From Falsiroseomonas sp051859025 (GTDB taxonomy: Bacteria; Pseudomonadota; Alphaproteobacteria; Acetobacterales; Acetobacteraceae): 64,000 nucleotides of DNA. Positions 41,475-50,397 of this stretch are shown piece after piece; within the stretch, counting starts at the first letter, position 1; each line of letters begins with the position of its first letter. The notes under the pieces were generated by a model. The model was not told the DNA's origin, ran no database searches, and worked only from the letters and a program-made list of their open reading frames with translations. Location of the stretch: assembly GCF_051859025.1 (NCBI RefSeq), contig NZ_JBHYGL010000006.1, forward strand, positions 90,736 to 154,735, read 5' to 3'. The position numbers and the translations under genes were made by a program.

Positions 41475-42209
41475 TTAGACCGTCAGCGTGCCCGCCTTGG
41501 CGGCCGCGTAGCGCGCCCCGACCTTCGACCAGTCGATGACGTTCCACCAATTGGCCGTGTATTCGGCGCGGCGGTTCTGGTAGCGCAAATAGTAGGCGTG
41601 TTCCCAGACATCGTTGCCGATCAGCACACGCTGACCGTCCATCAGCGGGTTGTCCTGCCCGGGCTTCGTGACGATGGCCAGGCGCCCGGCCTGCGTCACG
41701 GTGACGAAGGCCCAGCCGCTGCCGAAGACGCCATTCGCCGCGGCGTTGAAGCGGTTCCGGAAGGTGGCGAAATCGGTGAAGTCCTGGGCGATGGCGGCAG
41801 CGAGTTCGCCGGTGGGATCGCCGCCCCGGCCACCCATGATGCCCCAGAACATGGAGTGGTTCGCATGGCCGCCGCCATTGTTGCGGACCGCGGTGCGCAC
41901 GGCTTCCGGCACCTGGCCGAGGTTCATCAACAGCTGGTCCAGCGGCAGGGCCTGGAGAGCGGTGTGTTCCCGGATCGCCATGTTCAAATTGTTGACCTGG
42001 CCGCCATGGTGGAAGCGCCAGTGCAGTTCCATCGTGCGGGCATCGATCGCGGCCTCATTCGCATCGAAGGCATAGGGCAGCGGCGCCAGGCTGTGCGGCC
42101 CGGTCGGCGCCGGGGCCGCCTGCGCCAGGGCGCTGCGCGGCGTGGCCCAAAGGGTGGCGCCGAAGGCGGCACCAAGGCCGAGGAGGTTGCGGCGTTGCAG
42201 GATGGCCAT
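41475..42209 (-). CDS. Exported Fe/Mn superoxide dismutase
   Basis: A 244-residue superoxide dismutase with a signal peptide (twin Arg in QRRNLLGLGAAFGATLWATPRSALAQA), so it acts in the periplasm. Metal ligands are visible: H63 (MELHW), the His in GGGHANHSMFW, and Asp and His in DVWEHAYYL. The active-site gateway Tyr (Tyr34 of E. coli FeSOD) is replaced by Q71 in HHGGQVNNLN. Fe versus Mn use is not certain, though GGGHANHS leans to Mn. A paired-hairpin element follows the stop. Confidence 0.88.
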   Translation of the reverse strand: MAILQRRNLLGLGAAFGATLWATPRSALAQAAPAPTGPHSLAPLPYAFDANEAAIDARTMELHWRFHHGGQVNNLNMAIREHTALQALPLDQLLMNLGQVPEAVRTAVRNNGGGHANHSMFWGIMGGRGGDPTGELAAAIAQDFTDFATFRNRFNAAANGVFGSGWAFVTVTQAGRLAIVTKPGQDNPLMDGQRVLIGNDVWEHAYYLRYQNRRAEYTANWWNVIDWSKVGARYAAAKAGTLTV

Positions 42210-42253
42210 GGGGGTTTCCTTTTCCTGGAAGCGTGCGGAGGCAGATGGGGCCT

Positions 42254-43309
42254 TTACCGGGCCAGCCAATCGGCAAATCGCCGGGACAGGCGATCCATGT
42301 TGTCCAGCCAGAAACGATCATCGATCCGCAATGCCGTCGCGGCATGGGGCGGCGCGGTCGGCAGGGTGGCGAGGATGGGGGGCGCCAGCAGGGCATTCGC
42401 CTCCCGCGCCGTGACGCCATAGGGGATCAGCGGCGGCAGCAGGGCCTGCACCTGGGGCTGGCCGGCATAGGCAAGGAAATCCAGCGCCTGGGCCCGGTTG
42501 GGGCTGCCGCGCATGATCACCCAGCTGTCCAGCGTCGAGAGGTTCTGCGCCCATTGGATGCCGAGGTCGCGGCCATCCAGCGCATTCGCCGCGGCGATGC
42601 GGCCATTATAGGCGATGGCGAGCGCGACCTCCCCGGAGGCCAGCCATTGCGGGGGCTGGGAGCCCCTCTCCCACCACAGCAGCTCCGCCTTGATGGAATC
42701 GAGGCGCCGCAGCGCGCGGTCGGTGCCCGCTTCCGTCGCCAGCAGGCGATAAACCTCGTTCGGCGCGGCGCCATCGGCCAGCAGGGCGATCTCCAGCGTC
42801 GTCTTGGGGCCGCGGCGCAGCGCCCGGCGGCCGGGGATGCGGGCGGTGTCGAACATATCCGCCCAGCCGCGCGGCGGCTGCGCCAGGCGGCCGCGATCCC
42901 AGGCCAGGACGAAGGAATAGACCACGGCGCCGACGCCGCATTCGTTCACGGCCTGGGGCAGGTAGCGTTCGGTGCCGCCGACCAGCGGCCAGTCCATGCG
43001 CTCGAACAGCCCTTCCTCGCAGCCGCGCAGCAATTCATCGGCCTCGACCTGCACCAAATCCCAGTTGTTGTTGCCGTCGCGCAGCCGGTCCCGCAGCACG
43101 GCGATGCCGCCATCCCAGGTCCCCTCCAGCATCCGCGCGCCGCGGGCCTGCATCCAGGGGCGGAAGAACACCTCCCGCTGCGCTTCCTGGTAGGCGCCGC
43201 CCCAGGAGACGATGGTGAGGTCGCGCATCTGCGCCCGCGCAGGCCCCGCCACCAGGACGGCCAGGAACAGGCCGGCCAGCAGGAGCCCCATGCGCCGTCG
43301 CATCGCCAT
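42254..43309 (-). CDS. Spermidine/putrescine-type ABC substrate-binding protein
   Basis: A 351-residue exported binding protein related to PotD/extracellular family 1 proteins. The signal peptide is MGLLLAGLFLAVLVAGPARA. Typical segments are LTIVSWGGAYQEAQREVFFRPW, WDLVQVEADELLRGCEEGL, GVGAVVYSFVLAWDRGRL, and GSPNRAQALDFLAYAGQPQVQA. No permease or ATPase is in the window, so the transporter may be elsewhere. GAGGGTGGA precedes the ATG at 43309. Ligand unknown; polyamine-like by family. Confidence 0.82.
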   Translation of the reverse strand: MAMRRRMGLLLAGLFLAVLVAGPARAQMRDLTIVSWGGAYQEAQREVFFRPWMQARGARMLEGTWDGGIAVLRDRLRDGNNNWDLVQVEADELLRGCEEGLFERMDWPLVGGTERYLPQAVNECGVGAVVYSFVLAWDRGRLAQPPRGWADMFDTARIPGRRALRRGPKTTLEIALLADGAAPNEVYRLLATEAGTDRALRRLDSIKAELLWWERGSQPPQWLASGEVALAIAYNGRIAAANALDGRDLGIQWAQNLSTLDSWVIMRGSPNRAQALDFLAYAGQPQVQALLPPLIPYGVTAREANALLAPPILATLPTAPPHAATALRIDDRFWLDNMDRLSRRFADWLAR

Positions 43310-43501
43310 TCCACCCTCGCCCGGCTTCCGTCGGCCAGAAGGTAGCGCCTTCGGCGGCCGCATCGAAGGGGTGAACGCCACACCGTGACGCCAGGAAGAT
43401 GAAACAATCGCCGGAAGCCCGCCCGGAACCCCCCCGGCCGGAACCCCATCGCCGCCGCGGCGTTCGACCCGCGACCCCGAAACCCGATGAAGGAACACAC
43501 C

Positions 43502-43840
43502 ATGTCCCAGACCGCCAATGACCTGCGCAACCTGCGCGACGAAGCCGTGGACAGCGGCAGCCGCCTGGCGGATGACGCGCGCGCCGAACTCGCGCGCCTG
43601 CGCGGCCAGGTGGAGCGGCTGATGGAGGAGCGCGTGACGCCGGCGCTCGGCTCCGCCGCCGAGACGGTCGAGGATTACGGCCGCCGCGCGAAGGAAACGA
43701 TCGAGGAGAACGCCTATGCGCTGTCCGACACCATCCGCGAACGCCCGCTGGTGACGATCGCGGTGGCCGCGATCGGCGGCTACCTGCTGGGCCGGCTCAT
43801 GGGTGGCAACACCTATGTCTATCCGGACAAGCATCGCTAA
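43502..43840 (+). CDS. DUF883/YqjD-ElaB family protein
   Basis: A 112-residue helical protein. A long amphipathic coiled-coil-like N-terminal region (DLRNLRDEAVDSGSRLADDARAELARLRGQVERL) ends in a C-terminal membrane anchor (RPLVTIAVAAIGGYLLGRLM), the YqjD/ElaB/YgaM type that tethers to the inner membrane and may bind ribosomes. AAGGAA precedes the ATG at 43502. It is 15 bases upstream of a small membrane protein gene and likely co-expressed; such genes are often stress-induced. Confidence 0.82.
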   Translation: MSQTANDLRNLRDEAVDSGSRLADDARAELARLRGQVERLMEERVTPALGSAAETVEDYGRRAKETIEENAYALSDTIRERPLVTIAVAAIGGYLLGRLMGGNTYVYPDKHR

Positions 43841-43855
43841 GCGGGGTCCGTAGAG

Positions 43856-44290
43856 ATGCGGCTGTTCCGGCTCGCCCAGGCCGCCTGGCAGGCGGAAAGC
43901 CTCTATCTGCGCCGCACCAGCCGCGGCTACGCGGTGCAGGCGGGGTATGGCGCGGGGGCGGTGGTCTTCGCGCTGCTCCTCCTCCTCATGCTGCACATCG
44001 CGGCCTTCGCGGCGCTGGTGCCGGGCATCGGCCCGGTCTGGGCGGCGCTGGTGGTGGCGGGTGGCGACCTGGTGCTGGCGGGGATCCTCGGCACCCTGGC
44101 CCGCAACCCGCCGCGCGACCCGGTGGCGGAGGAAGCGCTGCGGATCCGCCAGGCCGCGACGTCCCAGCTTTCGGACGGGGCGATGCGGGCGGCGATGCTG
44201 GCGCCGCTGCTGCGCAGCCAATCCGCCAAGAAGGGCCTGTTCGGCGCCGCCATCACCGCCGCGCTGGTGGGGCTGATGTCCCGCCGCTGA
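43856..44290 (+). CDS. Small membrane protein, holin-superfamily-like
   Basis: A 144-residue protein with two adjacent transmembrane helices (VVFALLLLLMLHIAAFAALV and VWAALVVAGGDLVLAGILGTLA) and cytoplasmic ends. The layout resembles the phage-holin-like/YqjE proteins found next to DUF883 genes in many proteobacteria (the yqjD-yqjE pair). No phage genes are around, so a lysis role is unlikely. It probably acts with the DUF883 protein at the membrane. Function not established. Confidence 0.7.
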   Translation: MRLFRLAQAAWQAESLYLRRTSRGYAVQAGYGAGAVVFALLLLLMLHIAAFAALVPGIGPVWAALVVAGGDLVLAGILGTLARNPPRDPVAEEALRIRQAATSQLSDGAMRAAMLAPLLRSQSAKKGLFGAAITAALVGLMSRR

Positions 44291-44484
44291 CACCCCGCGG
44301 GCGAACCGGGCGATCCCTTCGCCGCTTGCTGTCACGTCATGGTGAGGGCGCCCTGCCCCGGGGCGCCCTCGACGCGCATGGGGCTCCAGTCCCGCCGGCG
44401 GCAGGGGCCAGCCGGCCGATGCGGTTGCGCTGGACGACGGGGCCGCGTAACGCGACTTCCCATGCCGACACCGGGAGGGACCTG

Positions 44485-45486
44485 ATGGGCGAGACCGCCG
44501 AGCCGACCGTGATCATGGCGCGCGACGGCGCCGCGGGCACGCTGCTGATGAACCGCCCGCGCGCGCTGAACGCGCTGGACCTGCCGATGATCGAGGCCTT
44601 GGCCGCCGCGATCCCCACCCTGCGGGATGACCCCGCCGTGGCGCTGGTGATCCTGGAAGGGGCGGGCGGCAAGGCCTTCTGCGCCGGCGGCGATGTGCGG
44701 CGCATCCGCGAACTGGCCCTGGCGCGCGATGCCGCGGGGATCGAGGCCTTCTTCGCCGGCGAATACGGCGTGAACGCCGCCATCGCCGGCTTCGGCAAGC
44801 CCTGGATCAGCCTGATCGACGGCGTCTGCATGGGCGGCGGCATCGGCGTTTCCGTCCATGGCAGCCACCGCATCGTCACCGAACACGCGCTGCTGGCCAT
44901 GCCGGAGACCGCGATCGCGCTGTTCCCCGATGTCGGCACCAGCTTCGTGCTGCCGCGCCTGCCCGGCGCGCTCGGCCCCTGGCTGGCGCTGACCGGGGCG
45001 CGGCTGCGGGGGGCGGAGGCGGTGGAAGCGGGACTCGCGACCCATTTCGTGAAGCGGGAGAAGCTGCCGGCGCTGCGGGCCGCGCTGGTGGCCGGCGATG
45101 CCGGCGCGGTTGAACGCCTGGCGGAGGCGGTGCCGCCCGGCACCATCGCCGCGCAACGCCCCGCCATCGACCGCTGCTTCGGCCACGCGACGCTGGAGCG
45201 CATCCAGGCCGCGCTGGCGGCCGAGAACACCGAATGGGCCGCGACACAGGCCGCGATCCTGGCCCGCATGTCGCCGACCAGCATGGCCGTGACGCTGGAA
45301 CTGCTGAAGCGCGGGGCGACGATGGACCTGGCGGGATGCCTGGCCATGGAACTCGCCTTGACGCGCAGCGTGACGATGCACCCCGATTTCGCGGAAGGCG
45401 TGCGCGCCGTGCTGGTGGACAAGGACAACAAACCGGCCTGGCAACCCGCGCCCGACGCCGCCACGGTCGCGGCGATGTTCGGGTAG
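44485..45486 (+). CDS. 3-hydroxyisobutyryl-CoA hydrolase-like enoyl-CoA hydratase family enzyme
   Basis: A 333-residue crotonase-fold enzyme. KAFCAGGDVRRI and DGVCMGGGIGVSVHGSHRIVTEHALLAMPETAIALFPDVG give the oxyanion-hole and catalytic Glu/Asp arrangement typical of 3-hydroxyisobutyryl-CoA hydrolase of valine breakdown. The length (about 330-350) and the C-terminal SVTMHPDFAEGVRAVLVDKDNKPAW tail support that over plain enoyl-CoA hydratase. GGGAGGG precedes the ATG at 44485. No other valine-pathway genes are adjacent. Confidence 0.82.
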   Translation: MGETAEPTVIMARDGAAGTLLMNRPRALNALDLPMIEALAAAIPTLRDDPAVALVILEGAGGKAFCAGGDVRRIRELALARDAAGIEAFFAGEYGVNAAIAGFGKPWISLIDGVCMGGGIGVSVHGSHRIVTEHALLAMPETAIALFPDVGTSFVLPRLPGALGPWLALTGARLRGAEAVEAGLATHFVKREKLPALRAALVAGDAGAVERLAEAVPPGTIAAQRPAIDRCFGHATLERIQAALAAENTEWAATQAAILARMSPTSMAVTLELLKRGATMDLAGCLAMELALTRSVTMHPDFAEGVRAVLVDKDNKPAWQPAPDAATVAAMFG

Positions 45487-45560
45487 CGGGGCCGGGCCTT
45501 CATCCCGGGGCCGCGCTGGTTGTTGCCGGGGAGCGGGCTCCGCCCCTTCCCCGGCGCCGC

Positions 45561-47111
45561 TCAGCACAACAACGAAACCCCCGTCATCGCCGCGGGCTGC
45601 GGCAGCCCCAGCAGCGCCAGAAGCGTCGGCGCCAGGTCGGCCAGCCTTCCCTCCGCCAGGCTCGTGCCCTCCGGCGCGCCCATCAGCAGCACCGGCACGA
45701 CATTGGTCGTGTGCGCGGTATGCGGCCCGCCCGTGACGGGATCGCGCATCATCTCCGCATTGCCATGGTCCGCCGTCACCAGCAGGCAGCCGCCGGCTTC
45801 ACGCAGCGCGCCGGCGATGCGGGCGAGCCCGGCATCCACCGCCTCGCACGCCTTGATCGCGGCTTCCAGGCTGCCCGTATGACCCACCATGTCGGCATTG
45901 GCGAAGTTCAGCACGATGAGGTCATAGGCGCCGGATTCGATGGCGGTGACCGCCTTCTCCGTCAGCTCCGGCGCCGACATCTGCGGCTGCAGATCATAGG
46001 TCGCGACCTTGGGGGAGGCGACCATGACGCGATCCTCCCCGGGATAGGCCGCTTCCTCCCCGCCATTCAGGAAGTAGGTGACGTGCGGATACTTCTCCGT
46101 CTCCGCCATGTGCAACTGCTTGAGGCCCGCGCGGGAGACGACGGCGGCCAGGATGTCCTCCATCGATTGCGGCGGGAACAGCGCGGCCATGAAGGGCGCC
46201 AGCGCGTTGCTGTATTCCGTGAGGCCCGCCGCCCCCGCGAAGCGCACGGTGGGGTCCGGCACGAAGCCGGTGAAGGACGGGTCGAGCAGCGCCGTCATGA
46301 TCTCCCTGACGCGATCCGCGCGGAAGTTGAAGCACAGCAGCGCATCGCCATGCCGCATCCCGTCCCGGTCCCCATCGGCGCGCAGGCCGTAATCGCCGAT
46401 GGCGCTGGCGGGGATGAACTCATCCGTCTTGCCGGCCTCGTGCGCGGCGGCGATGGCGGCCTGCGCCGTCGGGTGGCGCGCGCCCTTGCCCGTGACCATC
46501 ACGTCATAGGCCTGGGAAACGCGTTCCCACCGATTGTCGCGATCCATCGCGAAGTAGCGGCCGCAGATCGTGGCGATGCTGGCGCCCGCGGGCAGAGCGG
46601 CCTCGAAATCCCGCACGAAGCCCGCGGCGCTGTCGGGCGCGGTGTCGCGCCCATCCGTCCAGCCATGGACCAGCACCGTGATGCCCTGCGCCGTGGCGGC
46701 CTTCGCCAGCGCCACGGCATGGTCCTGGTGGCTGTGCACGCCACCCTTCGACAGCAGCCCCATCAGATGCAGCCGCCCGCCGCTGGCCTTCAGCTTCGCC
46801 AGCAGCGCGACCAGTTGGGGCAGCGTCGCGATCGACCCATCCGCGCAGGCGGCATCGATGCGGACCAGATCCTGCATCACCACGCGCCCGGCGCCGATGT
46901 TCAGGTGCCCGACCTCCGAATTGCCCATCTGCCCCGCGGGCAGCCCGACATCGAGGCCCGAGGTATGCAGGAAGTTCCTCGGCCCTGCCTGCCACAGCGC
47001 ATCGAAGCAGGGGGTTGCCGCCTGGCGCACGGCATTGTCCGCCACCTCCTCCCTCCAGCCCCAGCCATCGAGGATGGCGAGCATCACGGGGCGGCGGGCG
47101 GGTGCGGGCAT
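45561..47111 (-). CDS. gpmI: 2,3-bisphosphoglycerate-independent phosphoglycerate mutase
   Basis: A 516-residue glycolytic enzyme interconverting 3- and 2-phosphoglycerate through a phosphoserine. Metal-binding D15 is in AILDGWG, and the phosphorylated Ser is S65 in GQMGNSEVGHLNIGAGR. VHGWTDGRDTAP, CGRYFAMDRDNRWERV and the C-terminal TADHGNAEMMRDPVTGGPHTAHTTN complete the two-Mn site. Full length and canonical. Convergent with the crotonase-family gene; divergent from a hydrolase gene. Confidence 0.95.
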   Translation of the reverse strand: MPAPARRPVMLAILDGWGWREEVADNAVRQAATPCFDALWQAGPRNFLHTSGLDVGLPAGQMGNSEVGHLNIGAGRVVMQDLVRIDAACADGSIATLPQLVALLAKLKASGGRLHLMGLLSKGGVHSHQDHAVALAKAATAQGITVLVHGWTDGRDTAPDSAAGFVRDFEAALPAGASIATICGRYFAMDRDNRWERVSQAYDVMVTGKGARHPTAQAAIAAAHEAGKTDEFIPASAIGDYGLRADGDRDGMRHGDALLCFNFRADRVREIMTALLDPSFTGFVPDPTVRFAGAAGLTEYSNALAPFMAALFPPQSMEDILAAVVSRAGLKQLHMAETEKYPHVTYFLNGGEEAAYPGEDRVMVASPKVATYDLQPQMSAPELTEKAVTAIESGAYDLIVLNFANADMVGHTGSLEAAIKACEAVDAGLARIAGALREAGGCLLVTADHGNAEMMRDPVTGGPHTAHTTNVVPVLLMGAPEGTSLAEGRLADLAPTLLALLGLPQPAAMTGVSLLC

Positions 47112-47248
47112 GGGCGCGGTCTCCGGCGGGGTGCCCCCGCTTTAACCCGGCGCGGCGCGGGCGCAAAACCCGCCCCGGCGGCGGCGATAGCTTCCCGCTT
47201 TCATCACGCTGTGTTTACGTTCCGGCCCCGAAGCCAAGGAACGTCCCG

Positions 47249-48325
47249 ATGGATGCCACGGTCTATTTCGCCACCAACCGCAACGACACCGGCAACCCGG
47301 CGGAGCCCTTCGGCAAGGGCTACAACCCGGACGGGCCCTTCTGCGTGCGCTACGGCTATGCCGAAGTGGCGGTGAAGGGGAAGAAGCCGCACGACCCCAA
47401 ATCCTACAACGTGCGGAAGGTGGAGGTGATCCAGGACCTCGTCGAACCCGGCGACCCCGCCACCGGCCGCAAGCCGGTCCATGGGTCGGACATCGCGCTG
47501 CCGGCGCTGCGCGACCGGATGCGGGCGAACAAGTCGGATCTGCTGATCTTCATCCACGGCTTCAATTGCAGCTTCTCCGATGCGCTGGAGAATGCGGCGC
47601 AACTCCGCCAGGTCTATTCCACGCCCGAACGGCCGCTGGAGGTGGCGGTCTTCTCCTGGCCCTCCGACGGCCGCACGGTGGTGCCGGATGTGAAGGCCGA
47701 TTCCTCCAAGCTGCGCCTCGCCTATTTCAACGACCGGACCGACGCCGAAGCCTCCGCCAACGCCATGGCGCGGGTGCTGAAGAAGCTGGTGGATTTCGTG
47801 AAGGAGATGTCGAGGGAGGAGAATTGCGGCCAGCGCATCCACATGGTGGTGCATTCCATGGGCCATTTCGCGCTGCGCCACGCCATCCAGGCCTTCGGCC
47901 GCGACTACAAGCCGGGCTGCATGCCCCGCCTGTTCGACACCATGTTCCTGATGGCGGCGGATGAGGACAACGACGCCTTCGAACTGGCCCACAAGTTCGA
48001 GCGCCTGCCCGAACTCGCCACCTCGGTGCATGTCTATTACGCCACCAATGACCGTATCCTCCAGGTCAGCGACATGACCAAGTCGAACCCGGACCGCCTG
48101 GGCCTTGCCGGCCCGCGCACCCTGAGCGACCTGCCGCGCAAGGTGACGCTGGTGGATTGCACGCAGGTCTCCGGCGAAGGCCTTTTGGCGCAAGGCCACA
48201 GCTATTACCGGCTGATGCCACCCGTGACGGCAGATGTGCGGGCGGTGCTGGCCGGCACGTCGGGCGACGCCATCAAGGGGCGCAAATACGTCCCCGCGGA
48301 GCGCGGCTTCAGGATCCTTCCCTGA
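47249..48325 (+). CDS. DUF900-type alpha/beta hydrolase
   Basis: A 358-residue alpha/beta-hydrolase-fold protein. LLIFIHGFNCSFSDALENAAQLRQVY holds the oxyanion strand and HGF motif, FSWPSDG follows, and the nucleophile elbow is HMVVHSMGHFALRHA (Ser in HSMG). FDTMFLMAADEDNDAFE supplies the acidic residue region and SGEGLLAQGHSYYR the catalytic His. No signal peptide. The substrate is unknown. The long upstream in-frame extension is not supported. Confidence 0.78.
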   Translation: MDATVYFATNRNDTGNPAEPFGKGYNPDGPFCVRYGYAEVAVKGKKPHDPKSYNVRKVEVIQDLVEPGDPATGRKPVHGSDIALPALRDRMRANKSDLLIFIHGFNCSFSDALENAAQLRQVYSTPERPLEVAVFSWPSDGRTVVPDVKADSSKLRLAYFNDRTDAEASANAMARVLKKLVDFVKEMSREENCGQRIHMVVHSMGHFALRHAIQAFGRDYKPGCMPRLFDTMFLMAADEDNDAFELAHKFERLPELATSVHVYYATNDRILQVSDMTKSNPDRLGLAGPRTLSDLPRKVTLVDCTQVSGEGLLAQGHSYYRLMPPVTADVRAVLAGTSGDAIKGRKYVPAERGFRILP

Positions 48326-49181
48326 CCGGCGTCGCCGCCCGCAGCGCCGCCACTTCCGCGCGGAGCGCCCGCATCTCCTGCAGCAGCAGCTGCGTGTCCA
48401 GATGCGCCTCGCTCCGCGCCGCGGCCTGCTCCACCTCCGCCGCCTGCGCACCGGCGCCCTCCCGCTGCTCGCGCAGCGTCTGGATGCTCTCCACGATCAC
48501 GCCGATGAAGAGGTTCAGCACCACGAAGGTGGCCAGGATGGTGAAGGGGAAGAAGAACAGCCAGGCCAGCGGCACATGCTCCATCGCCTGGCGCACGACA
48601 TTGCCGAAATCATCCATCGCCATCAGCTGGAACAGCGTGAACAGCGATGCCGGCAGATCGCCGAACTGCTCGGGCATCACGTCGCCGAACAGCTTCGTCG
48701 CCATCACGCCGAAGACGTAGAAGATCAGCGCCATCAGCAGCACGATGCTGCCCATGCCGGGCAGCGCGGCCAGCATCGCCTCCACCACGTTGCGGAGCGA
48801 CGGCACCACGCTGACCAGCCGCAGCACCCGCAGCACGCGCAGCGCGCGCAGGACGGAAAGCGGGCCGCTGGCCGGCGCCCAGGCGATGCCCACCACGATC
48901 AGGTCGAAGATGCCCCAGGGATCGCGGAAGAAACGCCCGCGGAAGGCGTAGATGCGCAGCGCCAGCTCGGCCGTGAAGATCCAGAGCAGCACCTGGTCCA
49001 GCCCCAGCAGCAGGCCACCCCAGCCGGCCATGACGCTGTCCGAGGTCTCAAGCCCCAGCGTCACGGCGTTCAGCAGGATCAGGCCCGTGACCGTGTGCTG
49101 GAACGGCGTGGAAAGGATGAAGCGCGCCAGGCGCGCGCGCGGCGAAGCATCGGCATCCGCCGCCGTCAGGACTTCCTGCAT
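48309..49181 (-). CDS. Bacterial voltage-gated cation channel (BacNav-like) with unusual filter
   Basis: A 290-residue single-domain six-helix ion channel. S4 carries regularly spaced Arg (SVLRALRVLRVLRLVSVVPSLR). The pore reads LFTLFQLMAMDDFGNVV, with S6 FPFTILATFVVLNLFIGVIVESI, followed by a cytoplasmic coiled coil that would form a tetramer. Where NaChBac-type channels have TLESW, this one has AMDDF, with D190 and D191. It could conduct Na+ or Ca2+. The ATG at 49181 is chosen; a longer N-terminus from 49238 is possible. Confidence 0.85.
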   Translation of the reverse strand: MQEVLTAADADASPRARLARFILSTPFQHTVTGLILLNAVTLGLETSDSVMAGWGGLLLGLDQVLLWIFTAELALRIYAFRGRFFRDPWGIFDLIVVGIAWAPASGPLSVLRALRVLRVLRLVSVVPSLRNVVEAMLAALPGMGSIVLLMALIFYVFGVMATKLFGDVMPEQFGDLPASLFTLFQLMAMDDFGNVVRQAMEHVPLAWLFFFPFTILATFVVLNLFIGVIVESIQTLREQREGAGAQAAEVEQAAARSEAHLDTQLLLQEMRALRAEVAALRAATPVREGS

Positions 49182-49248
49182 CGAATCGATAACCCCCGGA
49201 TTGCCGCAGGGAATGGCGGCAGCCCGGGGCGATTTCAAGGCATCGTGA

Positions 49249-49929
49249 TCAGCCGCCGAAGATGAACACCGGCACGCCGAAGACGCCGCGGTGGAAATGC
49301 AGCAGCGCCGCCCAGATCAGCAGCCCCACCAGCGGCGGCATCAGCCCGATTTCCTTCAGCGCCAGCCGGTTCCGCCCCGCGGCGATGGCGCCGAAGGGCA
49401 GGATGGAGGTCTGCTGCGCGAAGGCCGGCCAGGCCTCGGGATGCCGCGCCGCCAGCTTGGCGTCGATCGAGGGCATGCCGAGGAAGGCCGTCACCGCAAA
49501 GGCGCCGAAGAAGACCAGCGCCGCCGTATCCCCGTTGCCCGCCATGTGGATCACCGCCCAGCCGCCAAAGGCCCACAGCATGGGGTGGCGCGTCACGCGC
49601 TGGATGCCGCGTGCTTCCTCCCCCAGCCCCTTGTTGCCGAAGGCGGTCGGGTTCCGCTTGTGGCTGGCCATGAACAGGATGAAGACCGGCAGCATCAGGA
49701 TGGCCAGCACCCAGCGCAACTCTGCGGGCGCGGACCACAGCACCACCGTCTCCGCCCGCCGCCAGGCCGCCACCATGGCGAAGATTAACGCGAAGGACAG
49801 GATGGAATAGGCCAGCAGGAACCGCTTCTCCCCCACCGCCGCCACCAGGCGGCCACGTATCGCGGTGCCGGAGACGCCGACATGCACGCCGACCCAGGCG
49901 AGGGCGAGGAGGAACAACAGGATGAACAT
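49249..49929 (-). CDS. NnrU-family membrane protein
   Basis: A 226-residue integral membrane protein with about six helices. Family marks are HVGVSGTAIRGRLVAAVGEKRFLLAYS, ASHKRNPTAFG, RGIQRVTRHPMLWAFGGWAVIHM and LGMPSIDAKLAARHPEAWPAFAQQTSILPF. NnrU was named from denitrification loci, and members without denitrification genes are common; none are in this window. A role in heme or isoprenoid-related chemistry has been suggested for relatives, but nothing specific can be said here. The ATG at 49929 fits the first membrane helix. Confidence 0.85.
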   Translation of the reverse strand: MFILLFLLALAWVGVHVGVSGTAIRGRLVAAVGEKRFLLAYSILSFALIFAMVAAWRRAETVVLWSAPAELRWVLAILMLPVFILFMASHKRNPTAFGNKGLGEEARGIQRVTRHPMLWAFGGWAVIHMAGNGDTAALVFFGAFAVTAFLGMPSIDAKLAARHPEAWPAFAQQTSILPFGAIAAGRNRLALKEIGLMPPLVGLLIWAALLHFHRGVFGVPVFIFGG

Positions 49930-50018
49930 GCGGGGATACTCCGGCGCGGTGTGGCGCCCAGGGTAGCCGAAGCGCGCCGCCGCGGGCAGGTTCATCCGCC
50001 ACAGCAGGACCCGCCGCC

Positions 50019-50393
50019 ATGGACGACGACACGATTCGCCCCTTCGCCTTCGTGCTGGCGGTGAAGGATCTGGAGGCCAGCGCCGCCTACGCCCGGGATT
50101 CGCTGGGCTTCACCTTGGGGTGGGAGGAGATGGCCGGCTGGCGCCTGCTGACGCGCGGCGCCGTGCGGCTGATGATGGGCCACTGCCCCGATGCCCTGCC
50201 GGCGGCGGAGACCGGCGACCACAGCTGGTTCGGCTACCTCGAGGTCGATGACATCGATGCCCTGCACGCCGAATTCGCCGCCCGCGGCGCCCTCATCCTC
50301 AACCCGCCGAGCGACCGCCCGCATGGGATGCGGGAGATGGTGGTGGCCTTCCCGGAGGGCCACCGCCTGATGATGGCGCAGGCGCTGGACTGA
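50019..50393 (+). CDS. VOC/glyoxalase-fold protein
   Basis: A 124-residue vicinal-oxygen-chelate protein with one pair of beta-alpha-beta-beta-beta units. FAFVLAVKDLEASAAYARDSLGFTLGWE, HSWFGYLEVDDIDALHAEFAARGA and REMVVAFPEGHRLMMAQ are typical of glyoxalase/bleomycin-resistance-like proteins, which usually dimerise to bind a metal. Substrate unknown. It is convergent with rlmH, four bases from its stop. Confidence 0.8.
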   Translation: MDDDTIRPFAFVLAVKDLEASAAYARDSLGFTLGWEEMAGWRLLTRGAVRLMMGHCPDALPAAETGDHSWFGYLEVDDIDALHAEFAARGALILNPPSDRPHGMREMVVAFPEGHRLMMAQALD

Positions 50394-50397
50394 CAGC

